The notes under the pieces: generated by a model | The model's database searches: none | What the model saw: only the letters and a program-made list of their open reading frames with translations | What the model was told of the DNA's origin: nothing | In this document: positions 1 to 8,035 of the stretch, one piece after another | Layout: each line of letters begins with the position of its first letter | Numbering within the stretch: position 1 is the first letter of the stretch | Made by a program: the position numbers and the translations under genes | Origin: Methylobacterium sp. WL119 | GTDB lineage: Bacteria > Pseudomonadota > Alphaproteobacteria > Rhizobiales > Beijerinckiaceae | DNA length: 64,000 bases | NCBI RefSeq assembly: GCF_008039875.1 | Contig: NZ_VRUU01000011.1 | Span: 1 to 64,000 of the forward strand | Reading direction: 5' to 3'

Positions 1-45
1 GCCCCCCGCAGGTCGCCGCCGGCCGCGGACGTCCCGCCCGCGGCC

Positions 46-1662
46 GTGCTGGTCGCCAACCAGCCGGAATGGTCGGTGGGCGACCTCGCGTCGGCGCTCA
101 AGCGTACCCTGGAGGACGCGTTCGGGCACGTGCGGCTGCGCGGCGAGATCTCGGGATTTCGCGGGCAGCACGGCTCGGGGCATGCCTACTTCTCGCTCAA
201 GGACGGCAACGCCCGCATCGACGCGGTGGTGTGGAAGGGCACCTTCAATCGCCTGCGGCAGAAGCCGCAGGAGGGACTCGAGGTCGTCGCCACCGGCAAG
301 ATCACGACGTTTCCCGGCAAGTCCTCGTACCAGATCGTCATCGAGAGCCTCGAGCCGGCCGGCATCGGCGCCTGGATGGCGCTGCTGGAGGAGCGCAAGC
401 GCGCGCTGGCGGCCGAGGGTCTGTTCGCGGCCGAGCACAAGCGGGCGATCCCGTTCCTGCCGCAGGTCGTCGGCGTGGTGACCTCGCCGACCGGCGCGGT
501 GATCCGCGACATCCTGCACCGGCTGGAAGACCGGTTCCCGCGCCCCGTGCTGGTCTGGCCGGTGCGCGTGCAGGGCGACGGCGCGGCCGACGAGATCGCC
601 GCCGCCATCCGCGGCTTCAACGCGCTGCCGGCCGGCGGCGCGATCCCGCGGCCGGACGTGCTGATCGTCGCCCGCGGCGGCGGCTCGATCGAGGACCTGT
701 GGGCGTTCAACGAGGAGGCGGTGGTGCGCGCCGCCTTCGAGAGCCGGATCCCGCTGATCTCGGCGGTCGGGCACGAGACCGACACCACGCTGATCGACTT
801 CGTCTCCGACCGGCGCGCGCCGACGCCGACCGGCGCCGCCGAGATGGCGGTGCCGGTGCGGGGCGATCTGCTGCTCACCCTCGACGACCTGACCCGCCGC
901 CGCCGCGGCGCGGTGGAGCGCAAGCTCGACCGCCTCGGCGCGGATTTCCGCTCGGCGCTGCGGGCGATGCCCGGCGCCGACGCGTTCCTGGCGGGCAAGC
1001 GCCAGCGGCTCGACCTCGCCGAGGCCCGGCTCGCGCCGGCGCTCGCGGGCAACGCCCGCGCCTTCCGCGAGCGGTTCTCGCGCCTGCTCGACCGGCTCGT
1101 GCGGCATCCGCCGGAACTGGTTCTGGCCCGGGCGCGGGCGCGGCTCGCGGCGATCGACCATCGGCCGCGCCAGGCGCTCGCCAACCACGCGACCCGCAAG
1201 GGCGACGCGCTCGCCGCGCTGAGCCACCGGCTGGTCGTCGCGCGGACGACGACGCTGCGCCGGGCCGAGACCGAGACCGCCCGGTCGCGCGAGCGGCTGG
1301 CCGCGTCGCACGCGCGGATGGTGCAGGCCGGGGCCGGGTTGATCGAGCGCCGCAGCGCCCGGCTCGAACGGGCCGGCGGCCTCCTCGGCAGCCTCGGCTA
1401 CCGCGCCGTGCTCGCCCGCGGCTACGTGCTGGTCCGCGACGGCGCGGGCGCGGCGCTGCGCTCCGGCCTCGGATTGCCGGCGGGCACGCCCGTGACGCTG
1501 CAGTTCGCCGACGGGCTCGTGGCGGCCAGGACCGAGGGGGAAGCGGCCGCACCCGCGCCGGAGGGCGCCCCGCCGGCGCGGAAGCGCGCCCCGCGCCGGG
1601 CCAAGGCCGCGCCGGCCGCACCCGCACCGACCGCCGCGCAGGGCTCGCTGTTCGAGGCGTAG
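46..1662 (+). CDS. xseA: Exodeoxyribonuclease VII large subunit
   Basis: Large subunit of exonuclease VII, which with XseB degrades single-stranded DNA in both directions during repair. The N-terminal OB-fold (about residues 8-110) holds the family signature GEISGF and a GHAYFSLKD stretch. The catalytic domain has ARGGGSIEDLWAFNEE and SAVGHETDTTLIDF, followed by an arginine-rich helical region and an Ala/Pro/Lys-rich tail. About 538 residues fits alphaproteobacterial XseA. The GTG at 46 gives a good N-terminus, but the frame is open to base 1, so the true start may lie before the window. No xseB is seen here. Confidence 0.95.
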   Translation: MLVANQPEWSVGDLASALKRTLEDAFGHVRLRGEISGFRGQHGSGHAYFSLKDGNARIDAVVWKGTFNRLRQKPQEGLEVVATGKITTFPGKSSYQIVIESLEPAGIGAWMALLEERKRALAAEGLFAAEHKRAIPFLPQVVGVVTSPTGAVIRDILHRLEDRFPRPVLVWPVRVQGDGAADEIAAAIRGFNALPAGGAIPRPDVLIVARGGGSIEDLWAFNEEAVVRAAFESRIPLISAVGHETDTTLIDFVSDRRAPTPTGAAEMAVPVRGDLLLTLDDLTRRRRGAVERKLDRLGADFRSALRAMPGADAFLAGKRQRLDLAEARLAPALAGNARAFRERFSRLLDRLVRHPPELVLARARARLAAIDHRPRQALANHATRKGDALAALSHRLVVARTTTLRRAETETARSRERLAASHARMVQAGAGLIERRSARLERAGGLLGSLGYRAVLARGYVLVRDGAGAALRSGLGLPAGTPVTLQFADGLVAARTEGEAAAPAPEGAPPARKRAPRRAKAAPAAPAPTAAQGSLFEA

Positions 1663-1697
1663 ATCCCGACGACAAAAGACCCGGCGATCGCGCGGGC

Positions 1698-2447
1698 TCA
1701 GCCCGGCCGGCGGTAGTGGTAGCGCAGCAGCTCGGTGCGAAATCCGAGACCGTCGTAGAGCGCCCGGGCGGCTTCGTTCACGGCCACCACCTGGAGGCAA
1801 GCGCCGGTCGCGCCGTTGGCGCGGGCCCAGCGCATCAGGGCGCCGACGGTGCGGCGGGCGTGGCCCTGCCCGCGCAGCCGCTCCGGCGTCGCGACGGACT
1901 CGATCACCGCGAGCGATCCGCAGATCACCGCGTAGCCCATCGAGGCGGTCTCGCCAGCTCGCTCCAGGGCGGCGAAGGCGCGGGGGCCGCGGATGCGGCC
2001 GGTCATCGCGGCGTAGATCGCGGCGGCCTCCGCGCCCGCGTCGGCAAGCCGGGCGCGGAGCGCGAGCCAGCCGGCGTCGGGCGCCGGCATCAGCCGCACG
2101 GCCGGATCGAGCCCGGCCGGCACCCCGTCGAGGGCGGCGAACAGGGTGAGCGCATGGCCTTCCGCGCCGTAGCCCCGGTCCGCGAGCGGTTGGTCGAGCT
2201 CCGGCGCGAGGCTGACCACCCGCACGATCGCCGGCTGGCCGAGCGCCGCGTATTCGCGCTCGCAGGCCGCGATCGCCGTGGCGGCGGGCCCGCGCGGCCC
2301 GCGGGTGGGATTGAGCGAGTTCGTCCGCCGGGTCGGCCCGCCCGAGGCGCGCAGCAGCCATCCGTCGAGGTGATCTTGACGGGCCGCGGGCCATGCGTCG
2401 CGGCAGGCCGCTTCCGCCGTCCAAGCGAGGTCGTCGTGCTGTGACAT
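1698..2447 (-). CDS. GNAT family N-acetyltransferase
   Basis: Probable acetyl-CoA-dependent N-acetyltransferase of unknown substrate. The C-terminal half carries the GNAT acetyl-CoA loop (LRGQGHARRTVGALM) followed by CLQVVAVNEAARALYDGLGF, the usual motif A/B arrangement. The N-terminal half is a diverged GNAT-like domain, as in two-domain family members. I chose the ATG at 2447 (MSQHDDLAW) over an upstream in-frame ATG at 2486, because similarity to the family only starts after it. It is convergent with xseA, with only 35 bp between the stops. Confidence 0.85.
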   Translation of the reverse strand: MSQHDDLAWTAEAACRDAWPAARQDHLDGWLLRASGGPTRRTNSLNPTRGPRGPAATAIAACEREYAALGQPAIVRVVSLAPELDQPLADRGYGAEGHALTLFAALDGVPAGLDPAVRLMPAPDAGWLALRARLADAGAEAAAIYAAMTGRIRGPRAFAALERAGETASMGYAVICGSLAVIESVATPERLRGQGHARRTVGALMRWARANGATGACLQVVAVNEAARALYDGLGFRTELLRYHYRRPG

Positions 2448-2603
2448 GCCTTGTCCGCGGGCTGCCCGGGGGGCGGTTCCTATCACGGACGGAGGCGGAC
2501 CCGACCGCCCAGGGTCTTAACGTGTGGTTGTATCGACGAAGTCGAAACCGTATGTGAATTGTTGCTCGACGTTTCCGATCCTCATGACACCTTTGGCAGG
2601 CCG

Positions 2604-3206
2604 ATGGAATTCGACGGCATCGACGAGAGAGGACATGCGGCGGAAGAGCTGCATGCCGCCCTCCAGGCGTCGGGCGTCGTCGGCACCTGGGACTGGAACC
2701 CGGTCACGCGTCGCGTGCGCTACGACCGGGGGGCCGCCGAGCTCCTGGCGGGCGACGCCGCTTTGGCCGGGAGCGAACTCGAGTTCGACGAGGCGGTCGC
2801 CGGCATCCACCCCGACGACCTGCCGTGGATGACGACCGAGGTGCAGCGCGCGATGCGCGTCGGCGGCCTCGTGCTGGCGGAGTACCGCGCCGGGATGCTC
2901 TCCGGGCAGCCGCGCTGGGTCCTGAGCCGCGGGCGGGTCTTCCACGATCCGCATGGCCGGCCCGTGCGCAGCACCGGCATCCTGATCGACATCACCGAAG
3001 GGCGGAAGGCCGAGGCCGGCTACGTGGTGGCCGCGCCGGATCCGGAGCAGGAGGCGCCGCTGCTGCGCGCCGCCGACCTCTGCATCGCGCTGCATGCCGC
3101 GGTCGCCGAGAGCGGGTCCGAGGCCCTGCGCGGCATGACCGACCGGCTGCTGTTCCAGATCGGCCGCGAGATCGCGCAGGCCGAGCGCGAGGCCTCGCGG
3201 CACTGA
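2604..3206 (+). CDS. PAS domain-containing protein
   Basis: Small sensory protein with one PAS_3-type fold (about residues 20-130). It has the typical GTWDWNPVTRRVRYD entry strand, a HPDD turn and the closing STGILIDITEGRKAE. The C-terminal 60 residues are helical and acidic, with no kinase, GGDEF or HTH domain. It may act as a stand-alone sensor or partner protein. An in-frame extension back to 2451 exists, but ATG 2604 follows a GGCAGG ribosome-binding stretch and starts at the domain. It is divergent from the GNAT gene. Confidence 0.75.
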   Translation: MEFDGIDERGHAAEELHAALQASGVVGTWDWNPVTRRVRYDRGAAELLAGDAALAGSELEFDEAVAGIHPDDLPWMTTEVQRAMRVGGLVLAEYRAGMLSGQPRWVLSRGRVFHDPHGRPVRSTGILIDITEGRKAEAGYVVAAPDPEQEAPLLRAADLCIALHAAVAESGSEALRGMTDRLLFQIGREIAQAEREASRH

Positions 3207-3353
3207 CGGCGTCGGCCCGGCAGGTCTGCGCTTGGCGGGTCCGCGCCGGGCGGGCTTGACGGCGGCGATGGGGTTTGCGACGCGCCCGGCGATGCCGCGC
3301 CCTGCGGCACGCGTCCTGCCTGAGGGCGCGCGTGCCGCGACCAGGAGAGACCC

Positions 3354-3581
3354 GTGACCACGACGATCGCCAGCGACCAGCTGCTCCACCTCGTCTTCGG
3401 CGGCGAGCTCGAGGACATCGAGGGCATCCGGTTCAAGGACCTCGCCGGCCTCGACATCGTCGGCATCTTTCCCGACTACGCCTCGGCCAAGGCGGCGTGG
3501 CGCGCCAAGGCCCAGGCCACCGTCGACAGCGCGCAGACCCGGTACTTCGTCGTCCACCTCCACCGGCTGCTGGAGCCGTAG
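3354..3581 (+). CDS. DUF4170 domain protein
   Basis: A 75-residue protein covering the whole DUF4170 family: a SDQLLHLVFGGEL start, a central VGIFPDYASAKAAWRAKAQ and a FVVHLHRLLEP end. The function is unknown. The family is widespread in alphaproteobacteria as a short soluble protein. It starts with GTG, preceded at good distance by AGGAGAG. It is followed by prs on the same strand after 171 bp. Confidence 0.9.
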   Translation: MTTTIASDQLLHLVFGGELEDIEGIRFKDLAGLDIVGIFPDYASAKAAWRAKAQATVDSAQTRYFVVHLHRLLEP

Positions 3582-3752
3582 GGCGCCGGCTGTGCAGAGC
3601 GCGGGCCGGCGCGGCGCCGGCCATTGTGACGGTTCGACCGCGCTGATAAGAGCCCGATCGACGCGGATGCCGACGGGCCTGTCGATCGGCCGGTCGTTCC
3701 AGGTCTTCAGGACGTGTCTCGGCCCGAGACCCCAAATGTTGAGCCCGCAGGC

Positions 3753-4697
3753 ATGAAGTCTTCGATCAAGATCATCGCCGGCAATGCCAGCCGGCCCTTG
3801 GCGGAGGCGATCGCCGGATACCTGGAACTGCCGCTCGCCAAGTGCATGGTCCGGCGCTTCGCCGACATGGAGATCTTCGTCGAGATCCAGGAGAACGTGC
3901 GCGGCGAGGACGTGTTCATCGTCCAGTCGACCTCCTACCCGGCCAACGACCACCTGATGGAGCTGCTGATCATGATCGACGCCGCGCGCCGGTCCTCGGC
4001 GCGGCGCATCACGGCGGTGATCCCGTATTTCGGCTACGCCCGGCAGGACCGGCGCACCTCCGGCCGCACCCCGATCTCGGCCAAGCTCGTCTGCAACCTG
4101 ATCACCGAGGCCGGCGCCGACCGCGTGCTGACGCTCGACCTCCATGCCGGCCAGATCCAGGGTTTCTTCGACATCCCGACCGACAACCTGTTCGCCGCGC
4201 CGGTGATGGTGCGCGACATCAAGGAGCGGCTGACGAGCACCGACCGCATGGTGGTCTCGCCCGACGTCGGCGGCGTGGTCCGCGCCCGCGCGGTGGCCAA
4301 GCGCATCGACGCGTCGCTGGCCATCGTCGACAAGCGCCGCGAGCGCGCCGGCGAGTCCGAGGTGATGAACATCATCGGCGACGTCGAGGGCCGCTCCTGC
4401 ATCCTCGTCGACGACATCGTCGATTCCGGCGGCACCCTCGTCAACGCGGCCGAAGCCCTGCTCAACGCCGGCGCCAAGGAGGTCTCGGCCTACATCACCC
4501 ACGGGGTGCTCTCGGGCGGCGCGGTCTCGCGCATCGCCGCCTCCCGGATGAAGGAGCTGGTGATCACCGACTCGATCCAGCCGACGCAGGCCGTCAAGCT
4601 CGCCCGCAACATCCGCGTCGCGACGATCGCCCCGCTGCTCGGCGAAGCCATCGGCCGGACCGCGACCGAGGCCAGCGTGTCGAGCCTGTTCGACTAA
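3753..4697 (+). CDS. prs: Ribose-phosphate pyrophosphokinase (PRPP synthase)
   Basis: Makes PRPP from ribose 5-phosphate and ATP, feeding purine, pyrimidine, His, Trp and NAD synthesis. The 314 residues match the usual length. Seen motifs are the ATP-binding [12 protein letters not shown], the metal and ribose-5-P region [12 protein letters not shown], and the PRPP-binding loop [11 protein letters not shown]. An in-frame GTG at 3714 would add 13 residues, but the family begins at [11 protein letters not shown] long palindrome follows the stop. Confidence 0.96.
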   Translation: MKSSIKIIAGNASRPLAEAIAGYLELPLAKCMVRRFADMEIFVEIQENVRGEDVFIVQSTSYPANDHLMELLIMIDAARRSSARRITAVIPYFGYARQDRRTSGRTPISAKLVCNLITEAGADRVLTLDLHAGQIQGFFDIPTDNLFAAPVMVRDIKERLTSTDRMVVSPDVGGVVRARAVAKRIDASLAIVDKRRERAGESEVMNIIGDVEGRSCILVDDIVDSGGTLVNAAEALLNAGAKEVSAYITHGVLSGGAVSRIAASRMKELVITDSIQPTQAVKLARNIRVATIAPLLGEAIGRTATEASVSSLFD

Positions 4698-4733
4698 GCC
4701 TTTGCCGGGCGGCCCGAAGAAGGACGCCCTCCC

Positions 4734-4871
4734 CCCATCCATCCCCCTCATCCTGAGGCGCCGCAGCGAAGCGGAGGCCTCGAAGGAGCCCTCCAGCCTT
4801 CGCCGCGGGTTCTGGAGGGCTCCTTCGAGGCCCGCTGACGCGGGCACCTCAGGATGAGGGAGATGGATGGG
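4734..4871. repeat. Long imperfect palindrome (REP-like element)
   Basis: An inverted repeat of about 138 bp. The arms run CCCATCCATC...CCTCATCCTGAGG and CCTCAGGATGAGG...GATGGATGGG, with an inner pair CTCGAAGGAGCCCTCCAG and CTGGAGGGCTCCTTCGAG. It lies between the convergent prs and a small hypothetical gene. It could therefore fold as a transcription stop for both, and it also looks like a dispersed intergenic palindrome of the kind common in rhizobial-type genomes. Confidence 0.8.
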
Positions 4872-4884
4872 ACGAATGCTCGTC

Positions 4885-5133
4885 TCAGCCGTCCCGTCCC
4901 CGCACGAAGCCCCGCGAGATCAGCCGGCTGCGCTCGCGCGCCCGGCGGTCGGCTTCGAGCAGGTCGGAGAGCGCGTCGGCGATGACGCAGCGCAGGGCGA
5001 GGTCGGCGTCGCCCGCGCTGGTGAGGAGGTAGGCGCGGGCGATGTCCTCGACCGGGCAGCGGCCGGGCGGCAGGTCGGCCCGGCGGGCGGGAGCGGAGGC
5101 GACGGGCATGGGGTGCGACTCGTTTGAGAACAT
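4885..5133 (-). CDS. Small hypothetical protein
   Basis: An 82-residue soluble protein I do not recognise. The core, VEDIARAYLLTSAGDADLAL followed by CVIADALSDLLEADRR, looks like two to three helices, and the C-terminus is arginine-rich. Third-position GC is high, like neighbouring core genes. ATG 5133 is used; ATG 5109 (MPVASAP) is an alternative. No clear ribosome-binding site. Confidence 0.5.
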   Translation of the reverse strand: MFSNESHPMPVASAPARRADLPPGRCPVEDIARAYLLTSAGDADLALRCVIADALSDLLEADRRARERSRLISRGFVRGRDG

Positions 5134-5165
5134 AACGAGAACACACCAGATCGGTTAAGGTTCGG

Positions 5166-6056
5166 TCAAGGGGTCGCGGAAGGGGGCGGAGACGGGGCCG
5201 GCTCGCCCGAGCCGGGATGCGGCCCCATCCGCCGGCGGTCGTGCTCGATCGCGAAGACGTGGGCGTAGAGGTTGGCGACCCAGCGCCGGCCTTCCACGGT
5301 GAGGTCGAGGGCGCGGATCGCGTCGCCGATCACCGGCTCGACCTTGCCCCAGAAGAAGCTCGGGTAGCGCTCGGCCAGATCCGCCGGGTCGACGTAGCCG
5401 AGCGGCTCGCACAGGCCCGCCTCCTTCAGCTCGTGGAACAGCGCGTTGAGCTTGCGCGGGTAGAGCGGATCGCCGAGCTGGCCGATGAGGTCGGCCGCGC
5501 GCATCAGCCCGGCCTCCGTCGCGGTCTCGGCGTGGTCGCCGTCGTCGGGCACGGGGAAGCGCGTCAGCTCGATGGCGCGGGCCACCCGGCCGGCATCGAC
5601 GAACTCGTGGTCGGAAAAGCGCTCCCACACCGCGATCTTCGAGCGCTCGACGTGGTGCGCCGTGAGCCCGGCATCGGACGCCCCGCGCGGCAGCCCGACG
5701 GTGGTGCCGGCGCGGTCGATCACGAACCGGGTGCGCGTGTCGCCGGCGCAGACGCCGCGGACGTAGCCGATGTCGTGGTAGAGCGCGGCCAGGATCGCGT
5801 GCAGCCAGTCGCGCGGCGACACCCCCTGCGCCACGAAGCGCCCGCGCAGGATGTCCTGGGCGACCAGCGTCACCAGGGTGGTGTGGTAGGCGTCGTGGTA
5901 GAGCGCGTCGCTCTGCACGATCCGCTCGATCGTCAACCGCGCCGATTCCTCGATCACCTCGACATAGCCCGGCTCCCGGCTGCCGAAGGTGCGCCGGTAG
6001 ACCAGGGCGAGATGCTCGCCGAGGGCGTTGGCAAGGAGCTTTGTGGCGTCGAGCAT
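5166..6056 (-). CDS. HD-domain metal-dependent phosphohydrolase
   Basis: Probable metal-dependent phosphohydrolase. The HD core is visible as YHDAYHTTLV, then ILAALYHDIGYVRG with the His-Asp pair, then a later AHHVERSKIAVWERFS. The last 30 residues are Pro-rich. The substrate is unknown, and no GGDEF, EAL or (p)ppGpp synthetase domain is attached. The start is either ATG 6056 (MLDATKLL) or GTG 6071; the AT-rich upstream sequence shows no ribosome-binding site. It is divergent from the pseudogene at 6146. Confidence 0.8.
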   Translation of the reverse strand: MLDATKLLANALGEHLALVYRRTFGSREPGYVEVIEESARLTIERIVQSDALYHDAYHTTLVTLVAQDILRGRFVAQGVSPRDWLHAILAALYHDIGYVRGVCAGDTRTRFVIDRAGTTVGLPRGASDAGLTAHHVERSKIAVWERFSDHEFVDAGRVARAIELTRFPVPDDGDHAETATEAGLMRAADLIGQLGDPLYPRKLNALFHELKEAGLCEPLGYVDPADLAERYPSFFWGKVEPVIGDAIRALDLTVEGRRWVANLYAHVFAIEHDRRRMGPHPGSGEPAPSPPPSATP

Positions 6057-6145
6057 AAAAAATTTTACCACAATTGACTTGAGGATGCTTTTTGAAGGAA
6101 TATATAACCTGAGGTAACGTATCGTGCGACCGCTGGGAGGGAATT

Positions 6146-6385
6146 TTGGCTACTTATAAATATGACGCTTATGTCCAGAAGAACAACTCGGACGCGTTCG
6201 ATACCATCTATTCACCGGGAGATTCGGCCCCACCTGCAGGTATATACCGGTGCTAAGGCTGCAATCGTGAAATTGGAATTGCAAACGGGCACACTTTGCC
6301 GCCGCAAAGACATCATGAACATACGGCGCAGCAAGGCGATATCCGATGGAGATTGGCTGTATACGCAGATCATAATCCGAAATAA
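6146..6385 (+). pseudogene. Zinc-ribbon small protein ('protein L'-like), interrupted by in-frame TAA
   Basis: Read through one stop, this frame gives a 79-codon protein. It begins MATYKYDAYVQKNNSDAFD, continues PAGIYRC, stop, GCNREIGIANGHTLPPQ, RHHEH and QGDIRWRLAVYADH. It resembles a family of roughly 75-80-residue proteins, sometimes labelled protein L, with GIYRCxGCG, LPPQNHHQH and IRWRL motifs. TTG 6146 has an excellent GGGAGGG ribosome-binding site. The TAA at 6254-6256 falls between the two Cys of the CxxC knuckle, so translation would stop after 36 residues. Everything downstream is conserved and in frame, which points to recent inactivation. Confidence 0.7.
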
Positions 6386-6437
6386 TTATAGGCAAGAAAT
6401 TTGTAGAATAAATGACAGCATAAAAATTTTAAATCTG

Positions 6438-6470
6438 GCACTAGAGAAGATAAAACTCCTTCTCTAGTGC
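6438..6470 (-). terminator. Perfect 12-bp stem hairpin, likely native lpdA terminator
   Basis: GCACTAGAGAAG, a 9-base loop, then CTTCTCTAGTGC. On the minus strand the stem is followed by a T-rich stretch containing TTTAAAATTTTT. It sits 20 bp beyond the displaced lpdA 3' end at 6490. That fits the original lpdA terminator left behind when the island moved in. It could also serve the + strand pseudogene. Confidence 0.65.
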
Positions 6471-6489
6471 TGACAAAAAATATATTTAA

Positions 6490-6593
6490 GTATGGATCAC
6501 CTTCCCATAAGCATCCAGCACGCTCTCGTGCATCATCTCGGATAGCGTCGGGTGCGGGAAGACCGTGTGCATCAGGTCTTCCTCGGTGGTCTC
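6490..6593. repeat. Left attachment repeat (attL), displaced lpdA 3' end
   Basis: A 104-bp stretch identical to 37890-37993. On the minus strand it encodes the last 34 residues of LpdA (LMHTVFPHPTLSEMMHE and onward). It is disconnected from the rest of lpdA. The flanking native-looking terminator suggests this copy is the original chromosomal 3' end. Confidence 0.9.
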
Positions 6594-6691
6594 AGCGACA
6601 CTGAAAGTCGTTATCCCATAGGACCTTATCTCACAGGAAAGGCGGAGGGGAAAGTAGGGAAAGCGGCTTCGAATCGTCTTCGCAGAACTCG

Positions 6692-6716
6692 CTGGCACAA
6701 TCTGGGCACAGTGAGC
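6692..6716 (+). promoter_or_regulatory. Probable integrase arm-type binding site (left)
   Basis: A 25-bp motif containing the near-tandem repeat GGCACAAT and GGGCACA. It lies 8 bp upstream of the integrase start. The right island end (37749-37773) has the same motif with two mismatches. Paired sub-terminal repeats of this kind are typical of lambda-type integrase arm sites; the role is inferred. Confidence 0.55.
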
Positions 6717-6723
6717 GAAATCC

Positions 6724-7731
6724 ATGGCGACGATCAGGAAGCGGAACGATCGATGGCACGTCCAAGTCCGGCGCAAAGGCTCGGCGACGATTACGCGCTC
6801 ATTCCTCGTCAAGGCAGATGCGCAGGCCTGGGCACGGCAGACTGAGACACAGGCGGACCGGAGAGGTCTCCCCGTGGGCCTCAAGATTCTCGACACCCTC
6901 ACCGTTGGTGACATCATGGTCCGCTACCGAGACACCGTGAGCCCGACAAAGCGAGGAGCCGTCCGTGAGGCGATGGCGATGAAGGTCCTCCTCAAACATG
7001 CCATTGGGAAGGTGCCCCTGAGCGCGCTCACGGTAGCCAAGGTGGCCGCCCACCGAGACTACCGGATGCGGACGGTGAAACCTGCGACCATCAACCGTGA
7101 GCTGGCCCTGTATCGGCACGCCTTCGAGGTTGCGCGAAAAGTCTGGGACGTGCCTCTCTCCGAGAACGCCTTCGCCCTCGTAGTGAAGCCCAAGGTGCTC
7201 AATGGCCGGTCACGGCGTCTGGAGCCCGGAGAGTGGGAGGTCTTACGGGAGGGATGCCGAAGGTCCCGGAACCCGAATGTCCTTCCGATGGTCGAACTCG
7301 GCCTAGAGACCGCCATGCGGCGGGGGGAAGTCCTCCGGTTGCGGTGGCAGGACATCGAGTGGACCAAGCGCACCCTGCTCATCCCAACCACGAAGAACGG
7401 CCACGCACGGATTATTCCATTGACCGGGAGGGCCTTGGAACTCCTCCGTCAGCGGACAATCGTGGCAATCTCAGGGGAGCTTCGGGTTTTCCCAACGACT
7501 GAGGAGGCGGTGAAGACGGCGTGGCGGTGGGTGATGAAGCGAGCCCCCCTCCCCGACTTCCGCTACCACGACCTCCGGCACGAGGCCGTGAGCCGGTTTT
7601 TCGAAATGGGCTTGAGCATTCCTGAGGTCGCCCTCATAAGCGGCCACCGTGATACCCGAATGCTGATGCGGTACACCCACCTGCGACCGGAAGCCCTTGC
7701 GGAGAAGCTTGCCCGGCTTGGGCCGTTTTGA
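6724..7731 (+). CDS. Tyrosine site-specific integrase of the island
   Basis: A 335-residue phage-type integrase. The N-terminal arm-binding domain begins MATIRKRNDRWHVQVRRKG. A SAM-like core-binding domain covers about residues 55-145, and the catalytic domain follows. All catalytic residues are visible: R200 (AMRRGEVLRL), K224 (TKNGHAR), H282 and R285 (HDLRHE), H308 (SGHRD) and Y317 (MRYTHL). It lies 130 bp inside the left attachment repeat and reads into the island. It is almost certainly the enzyme that placed the island in lpdA, and it appears intact. Confidence 0.93.
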   Translation: MATIRKRNDRWHVQVRRKGSATITRSFLVKADAQAWARQTETQADRRGLPVGLKILDTLTVGDIMVRYRDTVSPTKRGAVREAMAMKVLLKHAIGKVPLSALTVAKVAAHRDYRMRTVKPATINRELALYRHAFEVARKVWDVPLSENAFALVVKPKVLNGRSRRLEPGEWEVLREGCRRSRNPNVLPMVELGLETAMRRGEVLRLRWQDIEWTKRTLLIPTTKNGHARIIPLTGRALELLRQRTIVAISGELRVFPTTEEAVKTAWRWVMKRAPLPDFRYHDLRHEAVSRFFEMGLSIPEVALISGHRDTRMLMRYTHLRPEALAEKLARLGPF

Positions 7732-7822
7732 CCCGCTATATACGCAATGCAGAAGTACCCTAATAAAAAGATAGATTCTACGCTTCTATATCAAGCAAAA
7801 ATTGTCAGGTGAGCCTAAATCA

Positions 7823-8035
7823 CTATGTGGACCTTGCCGGCTCCACGTCACCCAACGACGGCACATAGGCGCACCATTGACAGTAGCCTTTTGCTTCTGT
7901 CTGACGAGCGTTTCTCTGCGAGCATTGCGGACAAACTCTCAGCAGCAGCTTCAAACCCGTCAACACGCCCTGACCACGACCAAGAAACGTCACTTCGCCT
8001 ACGGGTAGTTTCTTCGCAGCGACGGATGTTGGCAT
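7823..8035 (-). CDS. Small zinc-ribbon-like protein
   Basis: A 70-residue protein with two Cys pairs, CPQC and, 14 residues later, CQWC. This is a compact zinc-ribbon layout preceded by a basic, Gly-rich N-terminus. ATG 8035 has a GGAGATCAC ribosome-binding region at good spacing. I recognise no family. Zinc ribbons of this size often bind nucleic acid, but nothing here shows that directly. Confidence 0.5.
   Translation of the reverse strand: MPTSVAAKKLPVGEVTFLGRGQGVLTGLKLLLRVCPQCSQRNARQTEAKGYCQWCAYVPSLGDVEPARST

Noticed and set aside
69..2444. Long open frame across xseA in another frame
   Set aside because: Arg/Ala/Gly-rich shadow of GC-rich coding DNA; xseA and the GNAT gene explain the region.
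2517..4847. 776-codon minus-strand frame opposite the PAS gene, DUF4170 and prs
   Set aside because: Antisense shadow with no protein motifs; three supported + strand genes occupy it.
6254..6256. Recoded stop (selenocysteine or pyrrolysine) in the zinc-ribbon gene
   Set aside because: The codon is TAA, not TGA or TAG, and no recoding structure is visible.
6486..6917. Minus ORF ending in the LpdA C-terminus
   Set aside because: It is the displaced lpdA 3' end read on into island DNA; no own promoter or N-terminal domain.
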